A model generated the notes under the pieces. It saw only the letters and a list, made by a program, of their open reading frames with translations, was not told the origin of the DNA and did no database searches. A DNA stretch of 64,000 nt from Saxidomus purpurata (lineage: Eukaryota; Mollusca; Bivalvia; Venerida; Veneridae). Numbering within the stretch: position 1 is the first letter of the stretch; every line of letters begins with the position of its first letter. Shown here one piece after another: positions 55,101 through 62,839 of the stretch. The stretch lies in NCBI GenBank assembly GCA_022818135.1, contig JAFMSR010000009.1:29910501-29974500 (forward strand). The letters are read 5' to 3'. A program made the translations under genes and the position numbers.

Positions 55101-58100
55101 ATACTCTTTAAAAATTCGTAAGGCGGTTTTGACAGAAGTTAGACTGCTATATTAAATTTATTAGAACGAGAAATGAATGAACATATTACTTATCCCATGA
55201 TCCCTTGGCCACAAAGTCTGCACATTGAAGTAATACCAAAGACTCAAGGTCCACAGTGGCACACGTGACAGTCAAATTTCAATGGGAATCTCATGACACG
55301 AAATTATCAATTTAAGGAATTACTCTCTTCTGGTTCTCTAACAGTCACAGGATTCGGTTCTATTAAATACTTTATCCTTCAAATAAATTATCATTTACCT
55401 TGTTTCTGTTTTAGTGGATGGAAGACATGTATATCCATTGGTCTGTGTGTAGTGTTCAGGAGAGTGGTGTGGTTTTCTCCTGTATATTTATTGCATTTCT
55501 CTATGGTAAGATGATTCCAATCCGTCCAATATACCCAGTCTTCAAAAACCGCTATAGCAAAAGTATGTGGAACATTACGTCGAACCATATGTCGGTCCGT
55601 TCCGTCCAAGCTCGAGTATCTAAAGGTTAATTTTATTCTTTCAGAAATTGTTGAGCAAATAACGTAAAACATACCTTGATGCAATATACCAACTGCAAGT
55701 GAATCTTGTTTCACGATATGTCACATTTCTAACATAACACTTTGATCACATACAAATACCATTTTCATTTTTTTTATTTTAAGCCAAAAAATGGATAATC
55801 AAACAAACTAAACAAGCATGAATGGGCATTAACAACAGCGATATCGTATAAATGCAGATATTTTAAAAGTGACAGAAGATGAATTTATAGTATACTTTAA
55901 CTATGTTCAAACATACTCGATCCAATCCAGATGTGCATCTGCCCACCAAAGCCGGTTGGTCTCATAATCCATAGTCAATGCATTAGGCCAGCCGAGTTTC
56001 TTAGTAATAATCATTTTCGGGTCTGATCCATCTAGACCTATCGAACCAATATATGATTCTTTTGACCAGTCGGACCAATAGGCGTGGCTAAAACACATGA
56101 ATAGATATTACAGTTAGCACGTTTAATTGTATTTTTATTCAAGTCTCCGAACAGTTTAATCATTTTCGAAAATGTATACAGTAATTGTATTAGATTTATA
56201 ACATCTTACTAATGTGATCTTCTTTTGTGATATTTTTGGTAGATGCAACAGTAACACTTGCATTTGTGAACGAACTGAAGATTTTTATGATATAAAGGAC
56301 GAATCGAGGAAGCTTTGGCATAGGAATAACTTGTTGGTTTTAATAAATATAACAAGGCGAATCTTTCAAAATGTTACAAAAATAGCGTGTGTAAAAATAA
56401 GAACTTGTTCAAAACTTGTACAAATTTGAAAAAGAGACTCCTTTTATGAATCAGAGTTCGTGAAAATAAATGTACATTATACTTCAAAGGAAAGGTCAGT
56501 ATTTGATGATGCCGCATCCTTTCATAACGTCTATCGGCCATTGCATGCATCATGTTTTAACTTCGAAACTGTATACATATAGTTAATTACAGATGTTAAT
56601 CATACGTACCCGTTAAATGGATTAACAACCAAAGCACGTGGTCGGCGTAGAATATTCTTCTTCAGTAAAGTCTTCACACTGGTTCCATTCAGTTCTGATA
56701 CAAACAGGGCAATTACTTTCGCATCAATCCAGTACAGCTTTCTGAAATTTTAAGGTTACCAATTTCTGCATGCATTCAATCAAAAACAGGTGTTTTTCAT
56801 TTTCTAAGTGATTTTGACTTTCGTTCAAGTGATCCAAACTATAAACTATGCGAAATGAAAGTAAGAGTAGTACGCCACGCAACAAAGAGACTCCTTCATA
56901 TATATGTAGCCCTCTATCAAACAAGCCTCTCCCAAACCTTGTTTGGTTGGGTATAATAAGTAACTGTTTTGTTTTGTTTTTGCATGAAATCAAACGTTTG
57001 TACTTAAATCTAAAAACCTCTCTACCTGGCAACCCAGTCAACTGCTACACCTTCAGGTGACTCTATTCCCGTGTCAACGACTGTTTCCGTTATTGATCCA
57101 TTGAGTGTCATTCTTTTGATCTGCTTAGCCGTTACATCAGTGAAATACAACATGTTATCTTCGTAGAGAATATCCAATGCTACAGCGTTTCCGAAGTCAT
57201 CGGCTATTTTCTGATAGTTTTTACCATCGGTTGTAATTTCTCGAATGTAATATCGATTTGTGAATATAAGCCATGGTGTCGTTTCTGAATTCAAAGTCAA
57301 ACAAGCAAATAATGCAGCGTAAAAACTATATGATATGAACAAAATAATATGGAAAGTGCAAATATCAAAAGATCAATAGCAAATATACCGGTTATGGCTC
57401 CTAATTAAGTTTCCCTGAAAAAAAAACAACAACATCATGATGTATAATAGAAGTCGAGCACAGTAGTGTCCATACAGACCTGTGAGGATGCCTCACTGCT
57501 GATAAGCTGGCCACATGACATAAAATTTAGTAATACATTGTATACAAAATATTATACTAAATATATTAAAACAAGAGAACGTCGCTGGCCCTATATCGCC
57601 CACCAGAGTTCTACTACTCCAAAGACAAAAAGGTAGGTCAAAGGTCTTCACCTAGGCCAGCAGAGGAAAATTTTAAATATTCTTGAAACAACAGGTCCAA
57701 ATTTCATTACTGTATATTCAAACGCAATGTTTTATTGCTATACTACGTGACCCAGATTCAATCCCGACCTAGAGTTTATGAAGACAAACACTCTTACCGA
57801 CTTTCATGATAATTCTCTTAATATTGTAGTTTCTATTGTTTGCACACCCTAAATGCACGACGGACGCCGGACACCTAGTTATCACAATAGCTACCCGAGT
57901 ACAAAGTGATATGCATGTAATTGTAAGAAGTGTTTAATTCTGTTTGGGGTTGTTGTTGTTGATAAAATGAATATGAAATGAACATACTGTCAACTCGTTT
58001 GCAGGTCTTCCCGTCTGAGCGTTTTTTGTACCCAACATTACATTTACATATAAAACTTCCCTGGGTATTTACACAACCTTGACTGCATGCTCCAGGAATA

Positions 58101-61100
58101 GCCAAACACTCGTCTATATCTACGGTAAATATCAGAAAACAAAAACTTAACATTATTTGCAATGTATGTTGTACTTGTCCATATGTATATCTACAGACAA
58201 TTTCATAAAAACAATAATTCAACAATATTTTAAATGTATATACATGTATACATGCATTTGATATGACCGGATTGCTACTTAATAGAAAACGTATCCATCA
58301 TGTTCCGTGAAGCTATTTATCACATATGAACAATGGCAAAAATTGAGTTACCTCGGTGTATTTAAATAAAAAAACTAGTTTGGTGTACATGTAACTCATG
58401 GTTTTCAGACGAGATATGTATTCAGATCAACCTAATCGCTTAATATAAATGTCTTAACAGCTGTGTTGAACAATGATATCACTTTTACACTTCTTTTACA
58501 AGGAATTTTAATGTAAAAACGCTTTTGTGCAACAGGGCTCAAATGAATTTTTGTGAAAATCATCTAAATTGGAATGCCGCAGTACCTTAATACAACAACA
58601 AAGACAATACATGACTTTAGTAAATACATGTAACAAGTCAAGCAGCAAATGTTTCTGTCCGATCATGTCCCGACTGCTTTTACGCGGTCTGGTTATTTTC
58701 TTCACTGTTTTGGTTTCAGTCAATTAAAATCCAGCGGCATCTATTTGGAGCAAGTTGAAAAATGAATACGACCAATTACGAATTCAGCTGGGTAAAGATG
58801 AAACAGTACATTATGCATAGTTGCATGTACTATGAAAAGACAAACACATGTTTGGTAAAATACATTTATTACATGATTAATGAATGTACATTATATGTAG
58901 TTACCTGTGCATGTTATATTGTCGCTAAGTAGTTGATATCCATCTTTGCATTGGCATTTGTAACCAGACTTCAGATCAACGCATTTCTGCGAGCACATGT
59001 TTGTAGTGTTTCCAAGACATTCATTTACACCTGTTAAACATTCATAGAATTAAAGTGTATAAAAAGTAAAAAAAAAAACTACTGGATACAGAGACTAATG
59101 TTTATACCGCATTTTATATACCTAAACAACATAAAAACCACATTATAGTATTCAAATATATGTAGAATGTTATGTGTCTTAACGACAATTGAACAGGAAT
59201 GTGAGATAGGCGGCCACAGGGGTCCAGACAGACCTGTGTATTTACAGTAGGGGTCTTAGCCAATGATAGACTAGCTTCAGAAATCTGTTTTCCATAATCA
59301 GCTACTGTATAACTACTGTTACAGTAGGTAAAATTTGATAAATGATGGTGGAAATGGTTAACTTCTCCTTTGAAAAAAAAGTGAAGAAAACCATAATTTT
59401 ACTTATGCTTTAAAATAGCATATACGCATATTTAACATATATTAATGTGGTTAGTACATTGTCAATGTTATATCATAAACCTATGCATTTTCTCTTTCAA
59501 ATTTAGTAAAGTGGTGAGTTTTGTAAAGTTTGTTACCGGTATGTAAATAAATTACTCATGTAAGTTAATTTTGCTGCAGTCCGAGAAAATTGTTCAATAT
59601 TTCTCTTCCACAAACAAATTGTTCATTTTACTCGAAGAGACATACTTTACTTCATTAAAAATAGAGAAAAACAAGAGCTGTCCCTCATAAGCGACGAATG
59701 CCCCCGAAAGAGGTGTCTCGCAGTCTATGTCCTCTCCATGTGCTCAACAATTGTGCCATACAGGATTCCATTACCTTCAATCTCTAAGTGTGACCTTGAC
59801 CTTTGAGGTATGGACGTGGGCCTTGCAAGCGACACGTCGTCTTGATGTGTTGAGCAATTGTGCCAAGTTATTTTAAAATCCTTCAATACATGACAAAGTT
59901 ACAGTCAGGACATGAATGACTGCGTATATACAGGATTCCATTACCTTCAAACTCTAAGTGTGACCTTACCTTGACGTGGGCCTTGCACGCGACACGTCAC
60001 CTTGATGTGCTGAACATTTGTGCCAAGTTATTTTAAAAATCCTTTAATGCTTGACGAAGTTACAATCCGGACACGAATGTGTGCATATATAAAGGATTCC
60101 ATTACTTTCAAACTCTAAGTGTGACCTTGACCTTTGAGGTAGGGACCTGGGTTTTGCACGTAACACGTCGTCTTGATGTCCTGAACATTTGTGCCAAGTT
60201 ATTTTAAAATCCTTCAATGCATGACAAAGTTGCAGCCCGAACACGAACAAAATGTAAGGACGGATAGACAGACAGACGGACAGACTGACGTAGCGATGTA
60301 AATATGCCCACCTACGGGGGCATAAAATGTGTCTGGTCAGAATAAAAACATTAAAGAAAATCTGCATTTATTTGATATCTTTCTTAAACAAAACATTTAA
60401 TTTTGATAAAACTTCTTAACTGTCACACACTTCTCTAAAGTGAGAATTAGTTTTCTGCATATCAACTACTTTCTTAAAAACAAACAACAGGAAATAAGCA
60501 ATAACCCGATTATCTCTACATATCAATAAAATGTATGGTCTGTTTATTGGACTACATGTCCAGTCTTAAGACACCTAATCAGACAGTATCTTATATGATA
60601 AGGGATCATATTACAATTACGGGATTAGACCTCCTGCGGTTGGTGGGTCACTTAAGGAGGAGGTTTTAATTGTCTTTAAAGCCTCTGATAATTACACGCA
60701 CTATTTTCATCAATAAATATTTGACATCCTATTTTACTTTCTTTTTGATATAATGATTCATTTTGTGCAAAAAACGGATAACACTAAGCGTTTATAGATG
60801 TATTTCAGATGGTGCCTTTGAAAATGGTTTCAATTACAGCATGTCAAAATACTGTACCAAGTACCAAAAATGAAAACTAAGCCACGATTCAGTTTTGTTT
60901 GATTGGCACGCGGTACAAATGCCCGATATCATTGCATATATTTCATATGATGTTAAATAAGCGATCTGTGAAGATGACAACTTCTAACAAATGACACATT
61001 AAAATTGGCAATATCTTACCACATTGTTTTTCATCTGACCAGTCATCGCAATCTTGTTGTTCGTCACAAACAGCTGATTCGTTTATGCATTTACCATGTC

Positions 61101-62501
61101 GGCACTGGAACATACCCTTGTGGCACGTGACCAATTTCTTAGCTGAATGGTTATATTTAATAATTCTATGTGAAAATTGCGTAAAAGTACAAAAATACAT
61201 TGCCGACTTTAAAATAGTTTTCCTATTTCGACCTAGAGGATTTAGATCACCAGTAAACAAAACCAATATTGTCTCCACTTACTTAGATTGTAAACATATA
61301 CATGTAAGTTTGTTGATTTATTTAATTTGAATATGTTACCTATGAGAGATTTTAATATGCCCACCTTCGGGGACAAAAAGCACTTAATACCTTAGAAAAC
61401 TAGATGGGTGTAGAAGTAGAAGTTTACGCTTTGTCAGAATAACCAATAATTTCTTGACAAAATCTAAGTACAAAAAGGGGCATAACTCTGTCAAATATGA
61501 CCTTGACCTTCAAAATGTGGCGGCATCACGATCCTTTTGTCATATGCAATACAATTTGAAAGTTTTAAGAAGAAACTTCAAGACATAGCAAATTATAGCC
61601 AAATATGACATTGACATACAAAATTTGGCGGCATCATGACCCTTTTGTCATAAGCAACGCAATTTGAAAGTTTTAAGAAGAGATCTCAAGACATAGCAAA
61701 GTTATAGCCAAAAGCTAAGTACAAAAAGGGGCATAACACTGTCAAATATGACATTGACCTACAACATTTGGCGGCATCATGACCCTTTTATCATAAGCAA
61801 TGCAATATGAAAGTTAGATGAAGAAATCTTAAGAAATGGCGAAGTTAAAGCCAACGTTACGTTTACGGACGGACGGACAAAGCCATCCCTATGAAACGCA
61901 TTTTACTTCGAAAGGGCGACACAATAACCAATAATTTATGGCTTTAGCGCATGAATGTAGTCAATCGAAAACCTCCTATTGCTACTTACAGCATTTGGAA
62001 TCCTTCTCGTCGGAAAAGTCAAGACAATCATCTTCTTTGTCACAAACAAAGTGTTTCGGGATACACCTTTTGTTATCACACATGAACTCACTTCCTTTAC
62101 ATGCGCGATAGTCTGTTGAAACAAAGACTATGAATACAAATTATATACCATATTCGGTTGCTTGAATAAATTAGAGGTTTTTGACGGGGGCTGTGTTTGA
62201 TGATGTTAATAGATTATTTTTCTTATTATGCATTTAAATCGACTTACATTTCGAACAATCCAACCGAAACAAAAACTTTAGGCTTATATTCAAAGTAAAT
62301 GCGAGTAAAATTATTGTGCAAGTAGGTACCGCAATGTTCGCCTTCGTCAGAACCATCTGGACAATCATCCACGTGATCACAGCGAAGATGATCTGGGATA
62401 CATCCACCAGTATTACAGGTAAATTCACCAGGGCTACATGTTGTTGTTGGACACCCTCTTTCATCTTCACCATCAGAACAATCGGCAGTTCCGTCGCAGA
62501 C
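24993..62501 (-). CDS. LRP2: LRP2/megalin-like endocytic receptor, C-terminal 1633 residues (34 exons; 5' end outside window)
   Basis: Type I membrane receptor of the LDLR family that takes up many protein ligands by clathrin endocytosis. Thirty-four GT-AG exons join in phase to 4902 nt including stop. Domains in order: half plus three LDLa; EGF; calcium-binding EGF (DIDEC); YWTD propeller; EGF; eleven LDLa; EGF; calcium-binding EGF (DVNEC); second YWTD propeller; EGF; split EGF; short juxtamembrane spacer; one transmembrane helix; tail of about 155 residues with one NPLY signal. The final 11-repeat LDLa cluster is as recalled for both LRP1 and LRP2. Sequence favours LRP2: [12 protein letters not shown] at the end of the first propeller, SNYRCIP plus HPTGDFEC in repeats 5-6, and [12 protein letters not shown] after the last propeller. 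Insect vitellogenin receptors have a similar plan but fewer LDLa. It appears intact. Confidence 0.9.
25238..26605 (+). mobile_element. R1 repeat element in last LRP2 intron
   Basis: Head AAGAAGGCTATGATGGCCCT then CGCCCACCTGAG. The core holds several roughly 90-bp units (AGGTCAGCCATG / TTGAAAT...). GGATGGACGGACAA leads into the tail GTGCTCAGGTGAGCCAAAT. More diverged than the 42-kb copy. Confidence 0.75.
26653..27560 (+). mobile_element. R1 element with an internal short-period repeat, 3' truncated
   Basis: Head ACAAGAGGGCCATTATGACC then CGCTCACCCGA. From about 26700 to 27180 there are some 20 degenerate units of about 24 bp around AAGTCACTGGTTGCTAGGGG. It then continues as R1 core (ATTTTGACCTCAGGGGCATG) and stops at ACGCACGACGAAT without the tail hairpin. 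Confidence 0.72.
27793..27962 (-). CDS. LRP2: LRP2 window exon 33: cytoplasmic tail with NPLY endocytosis signal
   Basis: Phase 0/2. [19 protein letters not shown] holds the FxNPxY-type signal that PTB adaptors (Dab2, ARH) bind in this family. The acceptor is a tandem CAG six bases apart. Confidence 0.89.
28568..28664 (-). CDS. LRP2: LRP2 window exon 32: cytoplasmic tail 1
   Basis: Phase 2/0. [19 protein letters not shown] onward, no obvious sorting motif. The donor GGT|GTAAGT was preferred over an overlapping GT 2 nt earlier, which would lead to a stop. Confidence 0.86.
29431..29521 (-). CDS. LRP2: LRP2 window exon 31: transmembrane helix
   Basis: Phase 1/2. About 26 hydrophobic residues ([20 protein letters not shown] and on), then LLRRRG as the cytosolic stop-transfer signal. 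Confidence 0.93.
30001..30066 (-). CDS. LRP2: LRP2 window exon 30: end of EGF and juxtamembrane spacer
   Basis: 66 nt, phase 1/1. [20 protein letters not shown] finishes the EGF, then an acidic spacer. There is no long Ser/Thr-rich stretch. Confidence 0.88.
30481..30582 (-). CDS. LRP2: LRP2 window exon 29: first part of membrane-proximal EGF
   Basis: Phase 1/1. [20 protein letters not shown]. Confidence 0.9.
30909..31037 (-). CDS. LRP2: LRP2 window exon 28: EGF closing the propeller
   Basis: Phase 1/1. [20 protein letters not shown], then CACPEGTSF. Confidence 0.93.
31681..31857 (-). CDS. LRP2: LRP2 window exon 27: last propeller blade
   Basis: Phase 1/1. [20 protein letters not shown] ... 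[10 protein letters not shown]. Donor A|GTATGT. Confidence 0.88.
32023..32156. repeat. Minisatellite in an LRP2 intron
   Basis: Four copies of ACGGATGGTTCAAGGTAA; three copies are followed by TTGCTGGATAAGCAAGATCA or a close variant and one is shortened. Units are about 36 bp with one of about 24 bp. Confidence 0.9.
32505..32728 (-). CDS. LRP2: LRP2 window exon 26: propeller blades
   Basis: Phase 2/1. [54 protein letters not shown]. Confidence 0.93.
33008..33560 (+). mobile_element. R2-type repeat array in an LRP2 intron
   Basis: Head ACTATCATTGAAGGTGATGA then ATACCTCCCCCC. Then four units of about 120-145 bp, each with GGCATGGTACTTATCACTTC-like, TTAAATTCTGACCAGGGG-like and CCCTGTGACCTTGACC-like segments. 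The right end is lost. Confidence 0.75.
33691..33816 (-). CDS. LRP2: LRP2 window exon 25: propeller blade
   Basis: Phase 2/2. [19 protein letters not shown] ... [12 protein letters not shown]. Confidence 0.92.
33817..34477. other. LRP2 intron stretch: short tandem only
   Basis: 34150-34222 has three imperfect copies of an ACCAAAGCACGTAAACCACT-like unit. Otherwise nothing recognised. Confidence 0.55.
34478..34986 (+). mobile_element. R1 repeat element, 3' truncated at an LRP2 exon
   Basis: Head AAACAAAAGATGGCCCTATA then CGCTCATCTGG. The core includes GGCGGGGTCAGTTTTGACCC and ATTCCTACCAAGTTTCATC. It ends near GTGAACGGACGAATGAAG, just before the donor of LRP2 window exon 24, without the R1 tail hairpin. 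Confidence 0.72.
34989..35099 (-). CDS. LRP2: LRP2 window exon 24: propeller blade
   Basis: Phase 2/2. [12 protein letters not shown] ... [11 protein letters not shown]. Donor AA|GTAATA sits right at the truncated end of an R1 repeat. Confidence 0.88.
35569..35740 (-). CDS. LRP2: LRP2 window exon 23: second propeller, first blades
   Basis: Phase 1/2. [19 protein letters not shown] ... [10 protein letters not shown]. The acceptor (AAAAG|AA) has a poor pyrimidine tract; it was chosen because it alone restores phase and reads through. Confidence 0.82.
36013..36144 (-). CDS. LRP2: LRP2 window exon 22: calcium-binding EGF
   Basis: Phase 1/1. [19 protein letters not shown] ... YKCQCAGGF. Confidence 0.92.
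37072..38095 (+). mobile_element. 1-kb element inserted in the LINE, complementary ends
   Basis: Splits the LINE between the TLF and NGNWYRT codons. 5' hairpin AGCGCTGTGAGCGCT (37072-37086), then GGCCTGGGGGCTG (37090-37102). The 3' hairpin at 38068-38095 ends CAGTCCCCAGGCC, complementary to the 5' motif with one mismatch. The left target is TCAA and the right continues in AAAAA. Small open frames inside are not convincing. Confidence 0.8.
39178..39203 (+). repeat. TATTCG microsatellite, LINE 3' tail
   Basis: About four units of TATTCG directly after TAATAAAA. Confidence 0.85.
39290..39427 (-). CDS. LRP2: LRP2 window exon 21: EGF-like
   Basis: Phase 1/1. [20 protein letters not shown] followed by CSCWNGF. 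Confidence 0.91.
39971..40099 (-). CDS. LRP2: LRP2 window exon 20: LDLa 11
   Basis: Phase 1/1. [20 protein letters not shown] ... [11 protein letters not shown]. Last repeat of the 11-member cluster. Confidence 0.93.
40481..40685 (-). CDS. LRP2: LRP2 window exon 19: second half of LDLa 9 plus LDLa 10
   Basis: Phase 0/1. [20 protein letters not shown], then [19 protein letters not shown]. The last Cys codon of LDLa 10 is split with exon 20. Confidence 0.91.
40869..41056 (-). CDS. LRP2: LRP2 window exon 18: LDLa 8 plus first half of LDLa 9
   Basis: Phase 1/0. [19 protein letters not shown] ... LSDEANC, then [11 protein letters not shown]. Confidence 0.92.
41515..41600 (+). mobile_element. R2-type head fragment
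   Basis: GAACTATCACTGACGGTGAT then GAATACCCCAAAACACCC, like 33008. No body follows. Confidence 0.55.
41933..43223. mobile_element. Foldback element, split by an R1 insertion
   Basis: The left arm 41933-42030 is the reverse complement of a right arm in two pieces, 42126-42187 and 43184-43223, with only a few differences. Between the pieces sits an R1 element (42186-43190). Before insertion the foldback was about 290 bp, with arms of about 98 nt and a loop of about 95 nt. Confidence 0.88.
42186..43190 (+). mobile_element. R1 repeat element, near full length, nested in the foldback
   Basis: Head ACAAGAGGGCCATGATGGCC then CGCTCACCCGAG. About five units of 150 bp (CCTTTCTGACAAATT ... GACCCATATTCGAAC). 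GGACGGACGACGGACA follows. The tail is a hairpin from AGCTCACC to GGTGAGCT followed by A's. Confidence 0.9.
43752..43885. mobile_element. Palindrome of about 134 bp
   Basis: 43752-43803 (CATGTCCATTGAGTTGTGGA ...) pairs with 43835-43885 (... CCACAACTCATGAACATG). Arms are about 51 nt with a few mismatches around a loop of about 31 nt. Confidence 0.82.
43951..44079. mobile_element. Palindrome of about 129 bp
   Basis: Arms 43951-44007 and 44023-44079 of 57 nt pair closely (GTCGTATTGGCCC against GGGCCAATACGAC). The loop is TCGGCCTTCGGCCTT. The same TATTGGCC / GGCCAATA phrases recur at 43230-43300 and 42095-42125, so these are arms of one related foldback family. Confidence 0.85.
44100..44432 (+). 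mobile_element. R2-type repeat, 3' part
   Basis: Units like 33008-33560 (GGCATGGTACTAGTAACTTC, CCTGTGACCTTGACCTTTGA). A GGACGGGCAGACGGGCGGAC stretch follows, then tail ATACCCCCTACACTTTGTGT ... GAGGGTATAATAAAA, a hairpin. Confidence 0.75.
44536..44667 (-). CDS. LRP2: LRP2 window exon 17: LDLa 7
   Basis: Phase 1/1. [19 protein letters not shown] ... [14 protein letters not shown]. Donor C|GTGAGA. Confidence 0.92.
44909..45699 (+). mobile_element. R1 repeat element, diverged core
   Basis: Head AACAAGAGGGCGCTCACCTG. The core has units around GGCGGCCATTTTGTGCAGTG. ACGGACGACGACGGACGA leads into a tail that runs from TAGCTCACCGTGAGC to CAGGTGAACTAAAAG. Confidence 0.78.
45807..45883 (-). CDS. LRP2: LRP2 window exon 16: second half of LDLa 6
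   Basis: 77 nt, phase 2/1. [20 protein letters not shown]. Confidence 0.89.
46532..46700 (-). CDS. LRP2: LRP2 window exon 15: LDLa 5 plus first half of LDLa 6
   Basis: Phase 1/2. [20 protein letters not shown] ... DDCRDNSDE, then [13 protein letters not shown]. Its first 75 nt or so are copied upstream in tandem (46715-46985). Confidence 0.92.
46715..46985 (-). pseudogene. Tandem partial copies of LRP2 exon 15 with its splice acceptor
   Basis: Two or three copies of a roughly 115-bp block that holds the intron 3' end, the AG acceptor and the first half of LDLa 5. Copy nearest the true exon (about 46740-46815) is still open and reads [18 protein letters not shown]. The next (about 46850-46915) has a TAG stop after CKLG. 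The last (46945-46985) is a fragment. None encodes the second half of the LDLa. Confidence 0.85.
46986..48374. other. LRP2 intron 14, middle: no gene seen
   Basis: AT-rich sequence apart from the tRNA-like segment at 47437-47514. Confidence 0.6.
47437..47514 (-). repeat. tRNA-like sequence (SINE head or tRNA pseudogene)
   Basis: On the minus strand: A-box-like TGGCGCAGTGGTTAGAGCG and B-box-like GGTTCAATCTC at normal spacing. The 5' and 3' ends do not pair into an acceptor stem, so it is not a working tRNA. Confidence 0.65.
48381..49494 (+). pseudogene. Intronless rhodopsin-like peptide GPCR, decayed
   Basis: Opposite strand to LRP2. Starts [14 protein letters not shown] with N-glycosylation sites. 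TM1 has [20 protein letters not shown] (the GN motif), TM2 [14 protein letters not shown] (the LAxxD motif), then FFCRI before TM3. A frameshift near 48690 moves to another frame with [19 protein letters not shown] (TM3, ERV in place of DRY). Three TGA stops follow (about 48785, 48868, 48952). After another shift, TM6 ([20 protein letters not shown]) and TM7 ([17 protein letters not shown]) are open to a stop at 49492. Family look: FMRFamide/neuropeptide-type receptor; the ligand is unknown. No introns suggests a retrocopy, though single-exon GPCR genes exist. Confidence 0.82.
49495..50394. other. LRP2 intron 14, left of R1: no gene seen
   Basis: Two near copies of CACGTGYCRGTCACTGATCC stand at 49509-49528 and 49547-49566. 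Otherwise nothing recognised. Confidence 0.55.
50395..51782 (+). mobile_element. R1 repeat element, longest copy
   Basis: Head AACAAGAGGGCCATGATGGC then CGCTCACCCGAG. The first units (50460-50990) are ragged, with many short deletions, and a piece of flanking sequence (ATAGAGCGCTAATTAACGAA, also at 50281) appears again at 50571. Later units are clean. An ACGGACGACGGACGACAGAC stretch is followed by the R1 tail hairpin. Confidence 0.82.
51904..52029 (-). CDS. LRP2: LRP2 window exon 14: LDLa 4
   Basis: Phase 1/1. [18 protein letters not shown] ... [15 protein letters not shown]. Donor A|GTAAGT. Confidence 0.93.
52572..52634 (-). CDS. LRP2: LRP2 window exon 13: second half of LDLa 3
   Basis: Only 63 nt, phase 1/1. 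[15 protein letters not shown]. Too short for an ORF screen; supported by phase, both splice sites and completion of the LDLa. Confidence 0.87.
53562..53738 (-). CDS. LRP2: LRP2 window exon 12: LDLa 2 plus first half of LDLa 3
   Basis: Phase 1/1. [17 protein letters not shown] ... [11 protein letters not shown], then [16 protein letters not shown]. Confidence 0.93.
53996..54069 (-). CDS. LRP2: LRP2 window exon 11: second half of LDLa 1
   Basis: 74 nt, phase 2/1. [20 protein letters not shown]. Found by phase and motif. Confidence 0.88.
54591..54765 (-). CDS. LRP2: LRP2 window exon 10: EGF plus first half of LDLa 1
   Basis: Phase 1/2. [20 protein letters not shown], the EGF that closes the propeller, then the first half of LDLa 1 of the 11-repeat cluster. 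Confidence 0.92.
55399..55619 (-). CDS. LRP2: LRP2 window exon 9: last blades of first propeller
   Basis: Phase 2/1. [30 protein letters not shown], and [15 protein letters not shown]. Confidence 0.93.
55917..56087 (-). CDS. LRP2: LRP2 window exon 8: propeller blades
   Basis: Phase 2/2. [20 protein letters not shown] and [12 protein letters not shown]; the WADAHL wording is typical of LRP2. Confidence 0.93.
56610..56741 (-). CDS. LRP2: LRP2 window exon 7: propeller blade
   Basis: Phase 2/2. [19 protein letters not shown] ... [12 protein letters not shown]. Confidence 0.92.
57026..57284 (-). CDS. LRP2: LRP2 window exon 6: first propeller, opening blades
   Basis: Phase 1/2, 259 nt. [24 protein letters not shown], then [12 protein letters not shown], the classical end of a YWTD blade. 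Confidence 0.93.
57569..57906 (+). mobile_element. R1 repeat element, short
   Basis: Head AACAAGAGAACGTCGCTGGC then CGCCCACCAGAG. ACGACGGACGCCGGACACC precedes ATAGCTACCCGAGTACAAA. The tail is worn. Confidence 0.65.
57988..58119 (-). CDS. LRP2: LRP2 window exon 5: calcium-binding EGF
   Basis: Phase 1/1. [18 protein letters not shown] and [11 protein letters not shown]; the DxDEC motif predicts calcium binding. Confidence 0.93.
58905..59030 (-). CDS. LRP2: LRP2 window exon 4: EGF-like
   Basis: Phase 1/1. Six-Cys EGF beginning VNECLG, with [12 protein letters not shown]. Confidence 0.9.
59670..60328 (+). mobile_element. R3 repeat element, copy 2
   Basis: Head ACAAGAGCTGTCCCTCATAA, GAATGCCCCCGAAAG. 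Four units with CGACACGTCGTCTTGATGTG-like and GTGACCTTGACCTTTGAGGT-like segments. GGACGGATAGACAGACAGAC follows, then tail ATGCCCACCTACGGGGGCAT then AAAA. Same family as 16474-17322. Confidence 0.85.
60329..61019. other. LRP2 intron between window exons 4 and 3: no gene seen
   Basis: AT-rich, with no recognisable repeat. 59031-59669 and 58120-58904 are likewise blank. Confidence 0.55.
61020..61142 (-). CDS. LRP2: LRP2 window exon 3: last LDLa of the upstream cluster
   Basis: Phase 1/1. [17 protein letters not shown] ... [11 protein letters not shown]. Confidence 0.92.
61388..61925 (+). mobile_element. Repeat with 125-bp tandem core (R7)
   Basis: Starts AACTAGATGGGTG. Three units contain TGGCGGCATCATGACCCTTT and CATAGCAAAGTTATAGCCAA. 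ACGGACGGACGGACAAAGCC precedes the end CGAAAGGGCGACACAA. Confidence 0.7.
61990..62112 (-). CDS. LRP2: LRP2 window exon 2: LDLa
   Basis: Phase 1/1, 41 codons. [18 protein letters not shown] ... DCLDFSDE; acidic calcium-binding box present. Confidence 0.9.
62330..62501 (-). CDS. LRP2: LRP2 window exon 1: half LDLa plus one LDLa
   Basis: Phase 0/1. The second half of an LDLa ([16 protein letters not shown]) then a full LDLa ending [11 protein letters not shown]. The preceding exon was not recognised to the right. Confidence 0.88.
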
Positions 62502-62839
62502 CTAACCAGCACAATTGGATTTTTTACGCTCAAATATTAGAACATAACACTAAAACTGTTAACGATTACAAATGCATACAGAAAGCAAAAACAATCAGTA
62601 TGCCTTTTACTTGTAGATCTTAAATATTTTTGTATTCATGCAGCCTAAGCAAAAAACTTTACTTCAGCAAAAAATCTAAGCAGTACAAACTGTTTTTCAC
62701 ATTGGAGCCAAGGGAGAACCACTTTCATTATTACAGTTATAAAGTCGAACAATCTATGAAAATCAGCTTTACCTTAAAAACTCGAGCAAACAATGAAGCA
62801 CAGCAATGTTGGTACTACATTAAGTTAACCTTAGCGTGA

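Noticed and set aside
62234..62533. 99-residue open frame over LRP2 window exon 1
   Set aside because: Wrong frame. The LDLa cysteines and SDE box appear only in the frame used for the exon.
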